Assembly (NCBI GenBank): GCA_019116285.1
Contig: DXBX01000063.1
Coordinates: forward strand, 17,179 to 81,178
Direction: 5' to 3'
Length of the DNA: 64,000 nucleotides
Origin: Candidatus Bacteroides merdigallinarum
Lineage (GTDB): Bacteria > Bacteroidota > Bacteroidia > Bacteroidales > Bacteroidaceae
Numbering within the stretch: the stretch's first letter is position 1; each line of letters starts with the position of its first letter. The position numbers and the translations under genes were made by a program. This document shows positions 27,420 through 34,585 of this stretch, in pieces. The notes under the pieces are model-generated. The model did not search any database. It saw nothing but the letters and a program-made list of their open reading frames with translations, and was not told the origin of the DNA.

Positions 27420-28795
27420 AAGCCCAGTTTTTCCAGTTTGCGATAGAGGGCGAAGCGGGTAATGCCCAGGTATTCCGCCGCGCGGGTCATGTTGCCGCCG
27501 CTCAGGCGCAGGGCACGCTCGATGGTCTGCCGCTCCAGTTGCTCCAGGTTCAGCATCTTGGCATCTTTCAGTTTGTCCGGCTGCGGGTCTGCCGCCTGGA
27601 AGAGGAAGTTCTCGGGACGGAGCAGCGAGCCGTCGCCCAGGAGCACGGCACGCTCCATCAGGTGCTGCAACTCGCGCACGTTGCCGGGCCAGGCATATTT
27701 CAGCAGCTTGTTCTTGGCCTCGCGCGAGAGGCCGCGCATCTCCTTGCGGTACTTGCGGGCATAGCGTTGCAGGAAACACTCTGCCAGCAGGAGGATATCC
27801 TCGCCCCGTTCGCGCAAGGGCGGGATGTGCAGCTCGATGGTGTTGATGCGGTAGAGCAGGTCCTGGCGGAAACGCCCCTCCTCCACCAGGCGGTGGATGT
27901 CCGCATTGGTGGCGCAGATGAGGCGCACGTCGATGGGCGTGGCTTGCGTGCTGCCCAGGCGGACGATTTGCCGCTTCTCGATGGCGGTCAGCAGCTTGGC
28001 CTGCATCGGCAAGGAGAGGTTGCCAATCTCGTCCAGGAAGAGCGTGCCGCCCGTGGCCGCCTCCATGCGTCCCGCTTTGGCCTTGCGGGCATCGGTGAAG
28101 GCGCCTTTCTCGTAGCCGAACAGCTCGCTCTCGAACAGTTGCTCGGGGATGCTGCCCAGGTCGATGGTGACGAAGGGCCGCCCGTAGCGGGGCGAATGAC
28201 GGTAGAGCAACCGGGCGATGACGTCCTTGCCGGTGCCGTTCTCGCCCAGGACAAGGATGTTGGCATCGGCCTCGCGCAGCTTCTCCACGGTGGCGAACAC
28301 CTGGCGCATGGGCTCGGACTCGCCGATAATCCGCTCCTCGGAGCTTCCGCCCGCAGGGTCGCTCAGCACCTCCACTTGTTCCTTCAGCTGGTCCACCTCG
28401 CGGCGGGAGCGGCGCAGCTTCATGCCGGAGGAGAGGGTGGCCAGCAGTTTCTCCTTCTCCCACGGCTTGGGGATGAAGTCGGTGGCGCCCGCCTTGATGG
28501 CACGCACGGCCTTGTCGGTGTCGGAGTAGGCAGTCATGAAGATGACCACCGCCTGCGGGTCGATGCGCAGGATTTGCTTCAGCGCGTCGAAGCCCTCCTG
28601 CCCGCTGACCACGTCGCGGCTGAAGTTCATGTCCAGCAGGATGAGGTCGGGACAGAACGTGCGCATGAAGTGCTCGATGCGCTCCGGGCTGACGGCCACC
28701 TTGATTTTCTCCGCCAGCGGCTCCAGCAGCAGGTTGAGGGCGAAGAGGACGTCTTCGTTGTCGTCGATGATAAGGATTCTTCCCAGTTGTTCCAT
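27416..28795 (-). CDS. Sigma-54-dependent response regulator (NtrC family)
   Basis: The 460-residue protein has a receiver domain (acidic pocket Asp11/Asp12, phosphoacceptor Asp55 in LILLDMNF), an AAA+ sigma-54 activation domain (about residues 153-385; Walker A GENGTGKD at 184-191) and a C-terminal Fis-type helix-turn-helix (GGNMTRAAEYLGITRFALYR). The sigma-54 contact loop reads GAFTDA (231-236) instead of GAFTGA, a variant I associate with Bacteroidetes. The start at 28795 directly precedes the receiver; an extension to 28891 crosses the promoter and palindromes. A sigma-54 promoter for the divergent tolC-like gene supports its role as activator of that operon. Confidence 0.95.
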   Translation of the reverse strand: MEQLGRILIIDDNEDVLFALNLLLEPLAEKIKVAVSPERIEHFMRTFCPDLILLDMNFSRDVVSGQEGFDALKQILRIDPQAVVIFMTAYSDTDKAVRAIKAGATDFIPKPWEKEKLLATLSSGMKLRRSRREVDQLKEQVEVLSDPAGGSSEERIIGESEPMRQVFATVEKLREADANILVLGENGTGKDVIARLLYRHSPRYGRPFVTIDLGSIPEQLFESELFGYEKGAFTDARKAKAGRMEAATGGTLFLDEIGNLSLPMQAKLLTAIEKRQIVRLGSTQATPIDVRLICATNADIHRLVEEGRFRQDLLYRINTIELHIPPLRERGEDILLLAECFLQRYARKYRKEMRGLSREAKNKLLKYAWPGNVRELQHLMERAVLLGDGSLLRPENFLFQAADPQPDKLKDAKMLNLEQLERQTIERALRLSGGNMTRAAEYLGITRFALYRKLEKLGL

Positions 28796-28823
28796 TGCAG
28801 ATGATAATTTGTCTTCCCGCGGG

Positions 28824-28831
28824 CAAAGATA
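28824..28831 (-). promoter_or_regulatory. -7 box for the two-component operon
   Basis: The minus strand reads TATCTTTG, 29 bp before the response regulator start, a standard Bacteroidetes -7 element. No clear -33 box was found, because the palindromic sites begin there. Confidence 0.58.
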
Positions 28832-28849
28832 CGCATAATATCCGTGTGT

Positions 28850-28891
28850 TGTGCGTGCGGATGCGCACGATTTTTGTGCGGAGTCGCACAA
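28850..28891. promoter_or_regulatory. Probable upstream activator sites of the NtrC-type regulator
   Basis: Two dyads with the core TGTGCG...CGCACA occur: TGTGCG (28850-28855) with CGCACG (28864-28869), and a perfect palindrome TTGTGCG (28874-28880), GAGT, CGCACAA (28885-28891). Their centres are about 23 bp apart. They lie 54-95 bp upstream of a sigma-54 promoter, which suits enhancer sites bound by a dimeric Fis-type domain. Confidence 0.65.
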
Positions 28892-28944
28892 GTGCCGGAA
28901 GGTCGGCGAGGGTCTTATATCCTATAGGACAATACGTTGTCTGT

Positions 28945-28961
28945 TTGGCACGGGATTTGAT
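28945..28961 (+). promoter_or_regulatory. Sigma-54 (-24/-12) promoter of the export operon
   Basis: TTGGCACG at 28945-28952 is followed by TTGAT at 28957-28961. The GG of the -24 element (28947-28948) is exactly 10 bp from the -12 dinucleotide (GA at 28959-28960, where GC is canonical). The match to TGGCAC-N5-TTGCW is strong, and the divergent gene encodes a sigma-54 activator. Confidence 0.78.
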
Positions 28962-28980
28962 GGCTTATAGGCGAACAACC

Positions 28981-30462
28981 ATGCCGTTTATGAAGAATGT
29001 AATCACATACGCCCTCCTGCTCCTCGCCCTGTCCGCCCCCGCTTGGGTACACGGGCAAGCCCTGACGCTCACGTTGGAGCAGGCCATCGAACAGGCACGG
29101 GAGATGTCGCCCGACGCGCAGAGCGCCCGCCACACCTTCCGCTCGGCCTACTGGAACTACCGCTACTACCGCGCCAACTACCTGCCCGCCCTCACGCTGA
29201 CCTCCGCCCCCTATATGGACCGCGCCATCAACCGCATCACGATGGGCGACGGCTCGGTACAGTTCGTGGAGCAGAACCTGCTGAGCACCGATCTCAGCCT
29301 GAGCGTCACGCAGAACATCGCGCTGACGGGCGGCACCCTCTCCCTGACCACCTCCGCCCAACGGCTTGACCTGCTGAGCGAACACACCTCGTCGTGGCAG
29401 ACCTCGCCCGTCATCCTCGGCTACAGCCAAAGCCTCTTCGGCTACAACAGCCTGAAGTGGGACCGCCGCATCGAGCCGGTGCGCTACGAGGAGGCACGCA
29501 AGAGCTACGTGGAGACCCTGGAGCTGGTGGCCGCCACCGCCACGCAGAAGTTCTTCGACCTGGCCACGGCGCAGAGCAACCTGGAGATAGCCACCACCAA
29601 CTATGCCAACGCCGACACCCTCTATGCCTACGCGCAGGGACGCTACGAGATAGGCACCATCAGCGAGAACGAGATGCTGCAGCTGGAAATCAACAAGCTG
29701 AACGAAGAGGCCAACTGCATGAGCGCCCGCATCGAGGTGGAGAACGCCATGCAGGAACTGCGCTCCTACCTCGGCATCCGCGAGGACACGGACCTGCAAG
29801 TAAGGCTGAACGACTCCATCCCCGACTTTGTGGTGAACCTGAACGAAGCCCTCCTGCTGGCCAACGCCAACAGCCCCGACATCCAGAACATGCGCCGCCG
29901 CGAACTGGAGAGCGAGAGCAACGTGGCACAGGCACGCGCCAACGCCGGACTGAAGGCGGACATCTACCTGCGCTTCGGCCTCACCCAGACGGGCGACAAG
30001 CTGCGCGACGCCTACCGCGACCCGCTGGACCAGCAATACGTCAGCCTCACCCTTTCCCTCCCCATTCTGGACTGGGGGCGCGGCAAGGGGCAGGTGCGCG
30101 TGGCACGCTCCAACCGCGACCTGGTCTACACACAGGTGGAGCAGAACAAGACCGACTTCCAGCTGAACGTGCGCAAGCTGGTGAAGCAGTTCAATCTCCA
30201 AGCACAGCGCGTGCGCATCGCGGCCCGCACCGACCGCACCGCCCAACGCCGCGCCGAGGTGGCACGCCGGCTCTACCTGCTGGGCAAGTCGTCCGTGCTG
30301 GACCTCAACGCCTCCATCAGCGAGAAGGACTCGGCACGGCGCAACTACATCGCCGCCCTCAACGAATACTGGAGCCTCTTCTATACCCTCCGCAGCCTGA
30401 CGCTCCACGACTTCGAGCACGACAGGCCGCTGGAGGAGGACTTGGAGAGGCTGCTGGAATAA
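28981..30462 (+). CDS. TolC-family outer-membrane efflux protein
   Basis: The 493-residue protein has a signal peptide (MKNVITYALLLLALSAPAWVHG) and the two-fold repeated helical OEP pattern, with LTLEQAIEQAREMSPDAQSA at the N-terminus of the first half and a second half containing LSLPILDWGRGKGQVRVA and LNEYWSLFYTLRSLTLHDFE. TolC proteins form a trimeric barrel and periplasmic tunnel that complete tripartite pumps. It is the first gene of an operon with an adaptor, three permeases and an ATPase, and starts 20 bp after a sigma-54 promoter. ATG at 28990 is an alternative start. Confidence 0.92.
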   Translation: MPFMKNVITYALLLLALSAPAWVHGQALTLTLEQAIEQAREMSPDAQSARHTFRSAYWNYRYYRANYLPALTLTSAPYMDRAINRITMGDGSVQFVEQNLLSTDLSLSVTQNIALTGGTLSLTTSAQRLDLLSEHTSSWQTSPVILGYSQSLFGYNSLKWDRRIEPVRYEEARKSYVETLELVAATATQKFFDLATAQSNLEIATTNYANADTLYAYAQGRYEIGTISENEMLQLEINKLNEEANCMSARIEVENAMQELRSYLGIREDTDLQVRLNDSIPDFVVNLNEALLLANANSPDIQNMRRRELESESNVAQARANAGLKADIYLRFGLTQTGDKLRDAYRDPLDQQYVSLTLSLPILDWGRGKGQVRVARSNRDLVYTQVEQNKTDFQLNVRKLVKQFNLQAQRVRIAARTDRTAQRRAEVARRLYLLGKSSVLDLNASISEKDSARRNYIAALNEYWSLFYTLRSLTLHDFEHDRPLEEDLERLLE

Positions 30463-30483
30463 ATAGGAATTTACCAACAAGAT

Positions 30484-31737
30484 ATGGACATACAACTGGA
30501 AAAGAAACCGTGGTACATCCGCTACCGTTACCACCTGCTGGGCGGGACCGCCTTCCTGGGCCTGCTCGTCTACGTCATCGTCCTCTCGCTGGGTCCGCGC
30601 CGCCTGCGCGTCTCGCCGGACGACATACAGATCTGCGAAGTGAAGAACGACAAGTTCCTGGAATACGTCGATGTGGAAGGCCTCGTCCAGCCCATCCTCA
30701 CCATCCTGGTCAACGCCGGCGAGGCGGGCAGCGTGCAGCGCATCGTGGCGGAGGAAGGCAGCCTCCTCCAAAAGGGCGACACCATCCTCGTGCTGGACAA
30801 TCCCGAACTGCTGCGCGAGATAGAAGACCAGCGCGACGAGTGGGAGAAACAGCTCTTCACCTACCGCGAGAAGGAGATAGAGATGGAGCAGCAGCGCATC
30901 ACCCTCCGGAAGCAGGCCCTGCAGACGGAGTATGAGCTGGAGAGCCTGCGCAAGACCTTCGAGCTGGACAAGGAGGAATACCGCATGGGCGTCAAGAGCA
31001 AGGCCCAGCTGGACGTGGCCGAGGCCGAATACCGCTTCAAGCTGGAGACCGCCCGCCTGGAGCGCGAGAGCCTGCGCCACGACTCGGCCGTCAACCTCAT
31101 CCAGCGCGACCTGCTCCGCAACGACCGCGAACGCGAGCGCAAGAAGTACGAGCGTGCCCGCCGACGCCTGGACGGTCTGGTGGTGACGGCCCCCGTGGGC
31201 GGACAACTGAGCTTCGTCAAGGTGGTGCCCGGTCAGCAGGTGACCGCCACGGAGAACATCGCCGAGGTGAAGGTGCTGGACCAGTACAAGATACACACCG
31301 CCCTGAGCGAGTACTACATCGACCGCGTCACCACCGGTCTGCCCGCCGCCATCACCTACCAGGGACGCCGCTACCCGCTGCGCGTCTCCAAGGTGGTGCC
31401 CGAGGTGAAGGACCGTACCTTCGACGTGGACCTGGTCTTCGCCGCCGACTCCCTGCCGGACAACCTGCGCGTGGGCAAGAGCTTCCGCGTGCAGATTAAG
31501 CTGGGACAACCCGAAGAAGCCTTGGTCATCCGCCGCGGCGACTTCTACCAGTCCACCGCCGGGCAATGGATCTACAAGCTCAATGCCGACCGCACCCGCG
31601 CCCGCCGTGTGCCCCTCGGCATCGGACGGCAGAACCCGCAACAATACGAAGTGACCGACGGTTTGCAGCCCGGAGATTGGGTCATTACCACGGGATATAG
31701 TAACTTTGGCGAGGCGGAGGAGCTGGTGATTAAATAG
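30484..31737 (+). CDS. Periplasmic adaptor (HlyD/MacA-type membrane fusion protein)
   Basis: The 417-residue protein has an N-terminal membrane anchor (about residues 18-38), a lipoyl-like half motif (VNAGEAGSVQRIVAEEGSLLQKGDTILVLDN), a long coiled-coil hairpin (about residues 108-225, rich in Glu, Arg and Leu), the second lipoyl half (LDGLVVTAPVGGQLSFVKVVPGQQV) and beta-barrel and membrane-proximal domains. It should bridge the permeases and the TolC-like protein. The order TolC, adaptor, permeases, ATPase is common in Bacteroidetes MacAB-like systems. Confidence 0.92.
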   Translation: MDIQLEKKPWYIRYRYHLLGGTAFLGLLVYVIVLSLGPRRLRVSPDDIQICEVKNDKFLEYVDVEGLVQPILTILVNAGEAGSVQRIVAEEGSLLQKGDTILVLDNPELLREIEDQRDEWEKQLFTYREKEIEMEQQRITLRKQALQTEYELESLRKTFELDKEEYRMGVKSKAQLDVAEAEYRFKLETARLERESLRHDSAVNLIQRDLLRNDRERERKKYERARRRLDGLVVTAPVGGQLSFVKVVPGQQVTATENIAEVKVLDQYKIHTALSEYYIDRVTTGLPAAITYQGRRYPLRVSKVVPEVKDRTFDVDLVFAADSLPDNLRVGKSFRVQIKLGQPEEALVIRRGDFYQSTAGQWIYKLNADRTRARRVPLGIGRQNPQQYEVTDGLQPGDWVITTGYSNFGEAEELVIK

Positions 31738-31748
31738 GAATTTATAAG

Positions 31749-31852
31749 TTGACAAGGGGACGAGTTAACGAGGCAACAAGGCCTGTTAGCAAACAGATTT
31801 ACAAGTGATAAGCCCTGTCCTCGTAGTCTTGTTTACTTGTCAACTCGTCAAC
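31749..31852. repeat. Hairpin element with 8-bp tandem repeats in both arms
   Basis: The left arm is four 8-bp units at 31749-31780 (TTGACAAG, GGGACGAG, TTAACGAG, GCAACAAG). The right arm is four roughly complementary units at 31820-31851 (CTCGTAGT, CTTGTTTA, CTTGTCAA, CTCGTCAA). It fills the spacer between the adaptor and the first permease gene. It could form a strong mRNA hairpin that attenuates or stabilises the transcript. Confidence 0.75.
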
Positions 31853-31867
31853 TAAATTATCATTTAT

Positions 31868-34267
31868 ATGAAAACCCTGAAATACGCGGCACGCCACCTG
31901 GCACGTGCCAAAGCTTACACCCTTATCAACGTCGTCGGCCTGGCCCTGAGCCTGGGCTGCTGCATCCTGCTGGCGCGCTACCTGCACCGCGAGTACACGA
32001 CGGACACGCACTGCGTGGATCGCGGGCGCGTTGTGATTCCCTTGCAGGACATTGACGGCAATGTATATCCTTCGATACTGCATCCCGACTGGGTCACCCT
32101 GGACACCACCTATATCACGGACAGCCAGGTGCAGGAGCGGTGCCGCCTCATCCTGCTGCAGGATGACCTCGTGCAGCGGGGCGAGAGCAGCCATCAAGCC
32201 CATGTGCTGGCGGCAGACTCCAGCTTCTTCCACCTCTTCCGCTACCCGGTGCAAGTGGGCGAAGCGGCGTTGCACGCCCCCACGGACGCTGTGCTGACCG
32301 AAGCGTTCGCCCGCCGCCTCTTCGGGCACGAGAACCCCGTGGGGCAGGTGCTGGACTATGCCGGGCATGAGGTGACCGTGCGGGGCGTGATAGGCGAACC
32401 CGCCTGCAAGACCACCCTGCACTTCGACCTGGTGGTGGCCTACGACCTAAGTGACGAATGGGGGCGGATGCCGTGGGAGCTGGTGCACGTGCTGCCCGCC
32501 GTGGACCTGCCCGCCATCAACCGGCAAGCCCATATTTACCGCCCGGTGAAAGCGGCCGGAGACTGGTATCCGGTGGGCAAACAAATACGCCAGCAGTTCC
32601 TCACGCTGGAGGAATTCTATTTCGACCAGACTTCCACCGATGAGGACACCCGCCTGATGCGCAGCCAAGGCAACCTGCGCTACCTCCACTTGCTGGCGGG
32701 CGTGGCCGTGCTGCTGTTGCTGGTAGGGATGCTCAACTTTGTCAACCTCTACATGGTGCTGATGATGAAGCGCAGCAAGGAGTATGGCATCAAGAAGGTG
32801 TTCGGCCTGCACCGCCTGCCCCTCTTCCTGCAGATTTATACCGAAAATTTCCTGCTCTGCGCCGGGGCGTTGCTGCTGGCCGGGGTCGTGGTGGAGGCAG
32901 GCCAGCCCCTGCTGAACCGCCTGGCCGGCGACCTCATCGGCTACACCGCCTTCGATGCCTGGCTGATGCCCGGCTTCCTCGTGCTCTTTCCGCTGCTGAC
33001 GTCGCTCTATCCCTACCTGCGCTACAACTACCGCCCGCCGATGGTCTCCATCCGCACCATCGGCACCAGCCGCCAGTCCATCGCGGTGCGTATGGGCTTC
33101 CTCTTCGGGCAATACCTGGTGACGCTCCTGCTGCTGGTGCTGTCCGTCTACTTCGTCCATCAGTTGCACACGTGGCTGGACACGCCGCCGGGCTTCCGCA
33201 CCGAAGGTATCGTCCACGCCAATCTCAGTCCCCGCAGCCACAATTTCTATATGGCCGGCGAAGAGGAAAGGCAGGCGGAGACAGGCCGTGCGCAAGAATT
33301 GGGCCATCGCATCAAGTCCTGCCCTTACGTGGACAAAGCACAAAAAATAAGCAAGGACGGTGTGCTGGCAAAAGGCTTTCTCTCCACCTTGCTGAACGAC
33401 CGGGGCGAGAAGGTCGCTATGAATATGACCTTCGTCCCCAAGGGGTTCTTCGACTTCTACGGCATCCCCGTGCTCGATGGCAACCTGGAGGGGGAAGGCT
33501 ACCTGATGGTGCTCAACCGCCGGGCGATGGAGATGTTCGGCTACCAGAACCGTGAGGAAGCCTTCGTGCGCAGCGAGTCTCCCTTGTGGATTTTCGTCGA
33601 CACAAAAGGCAATGTGGTGGAAGGAGGCACGAAGCTGATGCCCGTCGCCGCCGTGGTGGAAGACTATTGCAACGGCCACCTCTCGCTGGGACGGCAGCCG
33701 ATGGCCTATATGGTACAGGGCACGTTGATCGGCGACGAATGGGCCTTCTCCGTCACGCCCGGCCACGAACGCGACCTGCACGACTACCTGCGCCAGACGG
33801 TGCAGGAGGTCTACCACAGCGATGACTTCGCCTTCACCCCCCTCGCGGACCAGGTGGCAGCCATCTATGACGATGATCGCCGCGTGGCTTGGGTCAGCAC
33901 CGCCTTTGCCCTGATGGCCATCGTGGTGTCCTGTCTGGGACTGCTGGGCGTGTCGCTCTTCGACCTGCGCCAACGCTACCGCGAGATAGCCATCCGCAAG
34001 GTGAACGGCGCGAAGCGGGGCGACCTCTACCGCCTGCTCTTCCGCAAGTATGCCGTGGTGCTGGGCGCGGCCTTCGCGGTGTCGGTGCCCGTGGCGTGGT
34101 ACATCGTACACCGATACACGGCGGACTATGTGGTGAAGACGCCGCTCCAATGGTGGATGTTCCTCGCGGCCCTGGCGGTGGTGGCCCTGCTGTCGCTGGG
34201 CACGCTGTGGTGGCAAGTGCGCCGCGCCGCCTCCGCCAATCCCGTGGATTCGCTCAAGCGTGAATAG
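31868..34267 (+). CDS. MacB/FtsX-type ABC transporter permease 1
   Basis: The 799-residue protein has the doubled FtsX layout: an N-terminal helix, a periplasmic MacB-core-like domain, three helices (about 275-400), a linker helix near 415, a second periplasmic domain and three C-terminal helices. The coupling segment YREIAIRKVNGAKRGDLYRL lies before the last helices. It has no ATP-binding domain; the ATPase is the last gene of the operon. Such permeases drive mechanotransmission rather than transport through the membrane. It differs from the next two permeases more than they differ from each other. Confidence 0.9.
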   Translation: MKTLKYAARHLARAKAYTLINVVGLALSLGCCILLARYLHREYTTDTHCVDRGRVVIPLQDIDGNVYPSILHPDWVTLDTTYITDSQVQERCRLILLQDDLVQRGESSHQAHVLAADSSFFHLFRYPVQVGEAALHAPTDAVLTEAFARRLFGHENPVGQVLDYAGHEVTVRGVIGEPACKTTLHFDLVVAYDLSDEWGRMPWELVHVLPAVDLPAINRQAHIYRPVKAAGDWYPVGKQIRQQFLTLEEFYFDQTSTDEDTRLMRSQGNLRYLHLLAGVAVLLLLVGMLNFVNLYMVLMMKRSKEYGIKKVFGLHRLPLFLQIYTENFLLCAGALLLAGVVVEAGQPLLNRLAGDLIGYTAFDAWLMPGFLVLFPLLTSLYPYLRYNYRPPMVSIRTIGTSRQSIAVRMGFLFGQYLVTLLLLVLSVYFVHQLHTWLDTPPGFRTEGIVHANLSPRSHNFYMAGEEERQAETGRAQELGHRIKSCPYVDKAQKISKDGVLAKGFLSTLLNDRGEKVAMNMTFVPKGFFDFYGIPVLDGNLEGEGYLMVLNRRAMEMFGYQNREEAFVRSESPLWIFVDTKGNVVEGGTKLMPVAAVVEDYCNGHLSLGRQPMAYMVQGTLIGDEWAFSVTPGHERDLHDYLRQTVQEVYHSDDFAFTPLADQVAAIYDDDRRVAWVSTAFALMAIVVSCLGLLGVSLFDLRQRYREIAIRKVNGAKRGDLYRLLFRKYAVVLGAAFAVSVPVAWYIVHRYTADYVVKTPLQWWMFLAALAVVALLSLGTLWWQVRRAASANPVDSLKRE

Positions 34268-34279
34268 GGTTCGGGCGGG

Positions 34280-34367
34280 GGTACCGCCGGGCGCGGGCGG
34301 AGGTACGGGTAAGCGCGGGCGGAGGTACCGCCGGACGAGGGCGGGGGTACCGCCGGGCAAACAGGAA
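34280..34367. repeat. 22-bp tandem repeat array E
   Basis: Four units start at 34280, 34302, 34324 and 34346, all beginning GGTAC, with GCGGGCGGA-like ends. The array starts 12 bp after the stop of permease 1. It shares the 318-bp gap before permease 2 with a palindromic element. Confidence 0.87.
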
Positions 34368-34374
34368 TTTAGAT

Positions 34375-34549
34375 GGAACGCAAATGGTAACTGAATTCCC
34401 CTCCTCCGGGGAGGAGGGGTGCCCAACGGGCGGGGTGGTAGCGGCAGATATACACTGCTAATGATTTCAGAGCGAGCGGGTTTCGCTACCACCTCCCCCT
34501 TCGGGTACTCCTCCTCCCCGGAGGAGGAGAAATAAGTTACCACCGTTCC
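34375..34549. repeat. Palindromic MITE-like element, full copy
   Basis: The 175-bp element has terminal inverted repeats GGAACG-N5-GGTAAC (34375-34391) and GTTACC-ACC-GTTCC (34536-34549). Inside lie CCTCC-rich arms (CCCTCCTCCGGGGAGGAGG near 34399-34418 and CCTCCTCCCCGGAGGAGGAG near 34509-34530) and an inner GGTGGTAGCG/CGCTACCACC pair. A shorter copy occurs at 39494-39558. No coding capacity is seen. Confidence 0.75.
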
Positions 34550-34585
34550 AATCAACCCGATAAATTATCATTTAACGAAACGACT

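Noticed and set aside
28915..31755. 946-codon frame antisense to the tolC-like and adaptor genes
   Set aside because: Same GC shadow; it would also cross the sigma-54 promoter and the 31.75 kb hairpin element.
34268..34585. Small protein gene in the gap between permease 1 and permease 2
   Set aside because: The only frames run through the 22-bp array and the palindromic element and show repeat-derived composition.
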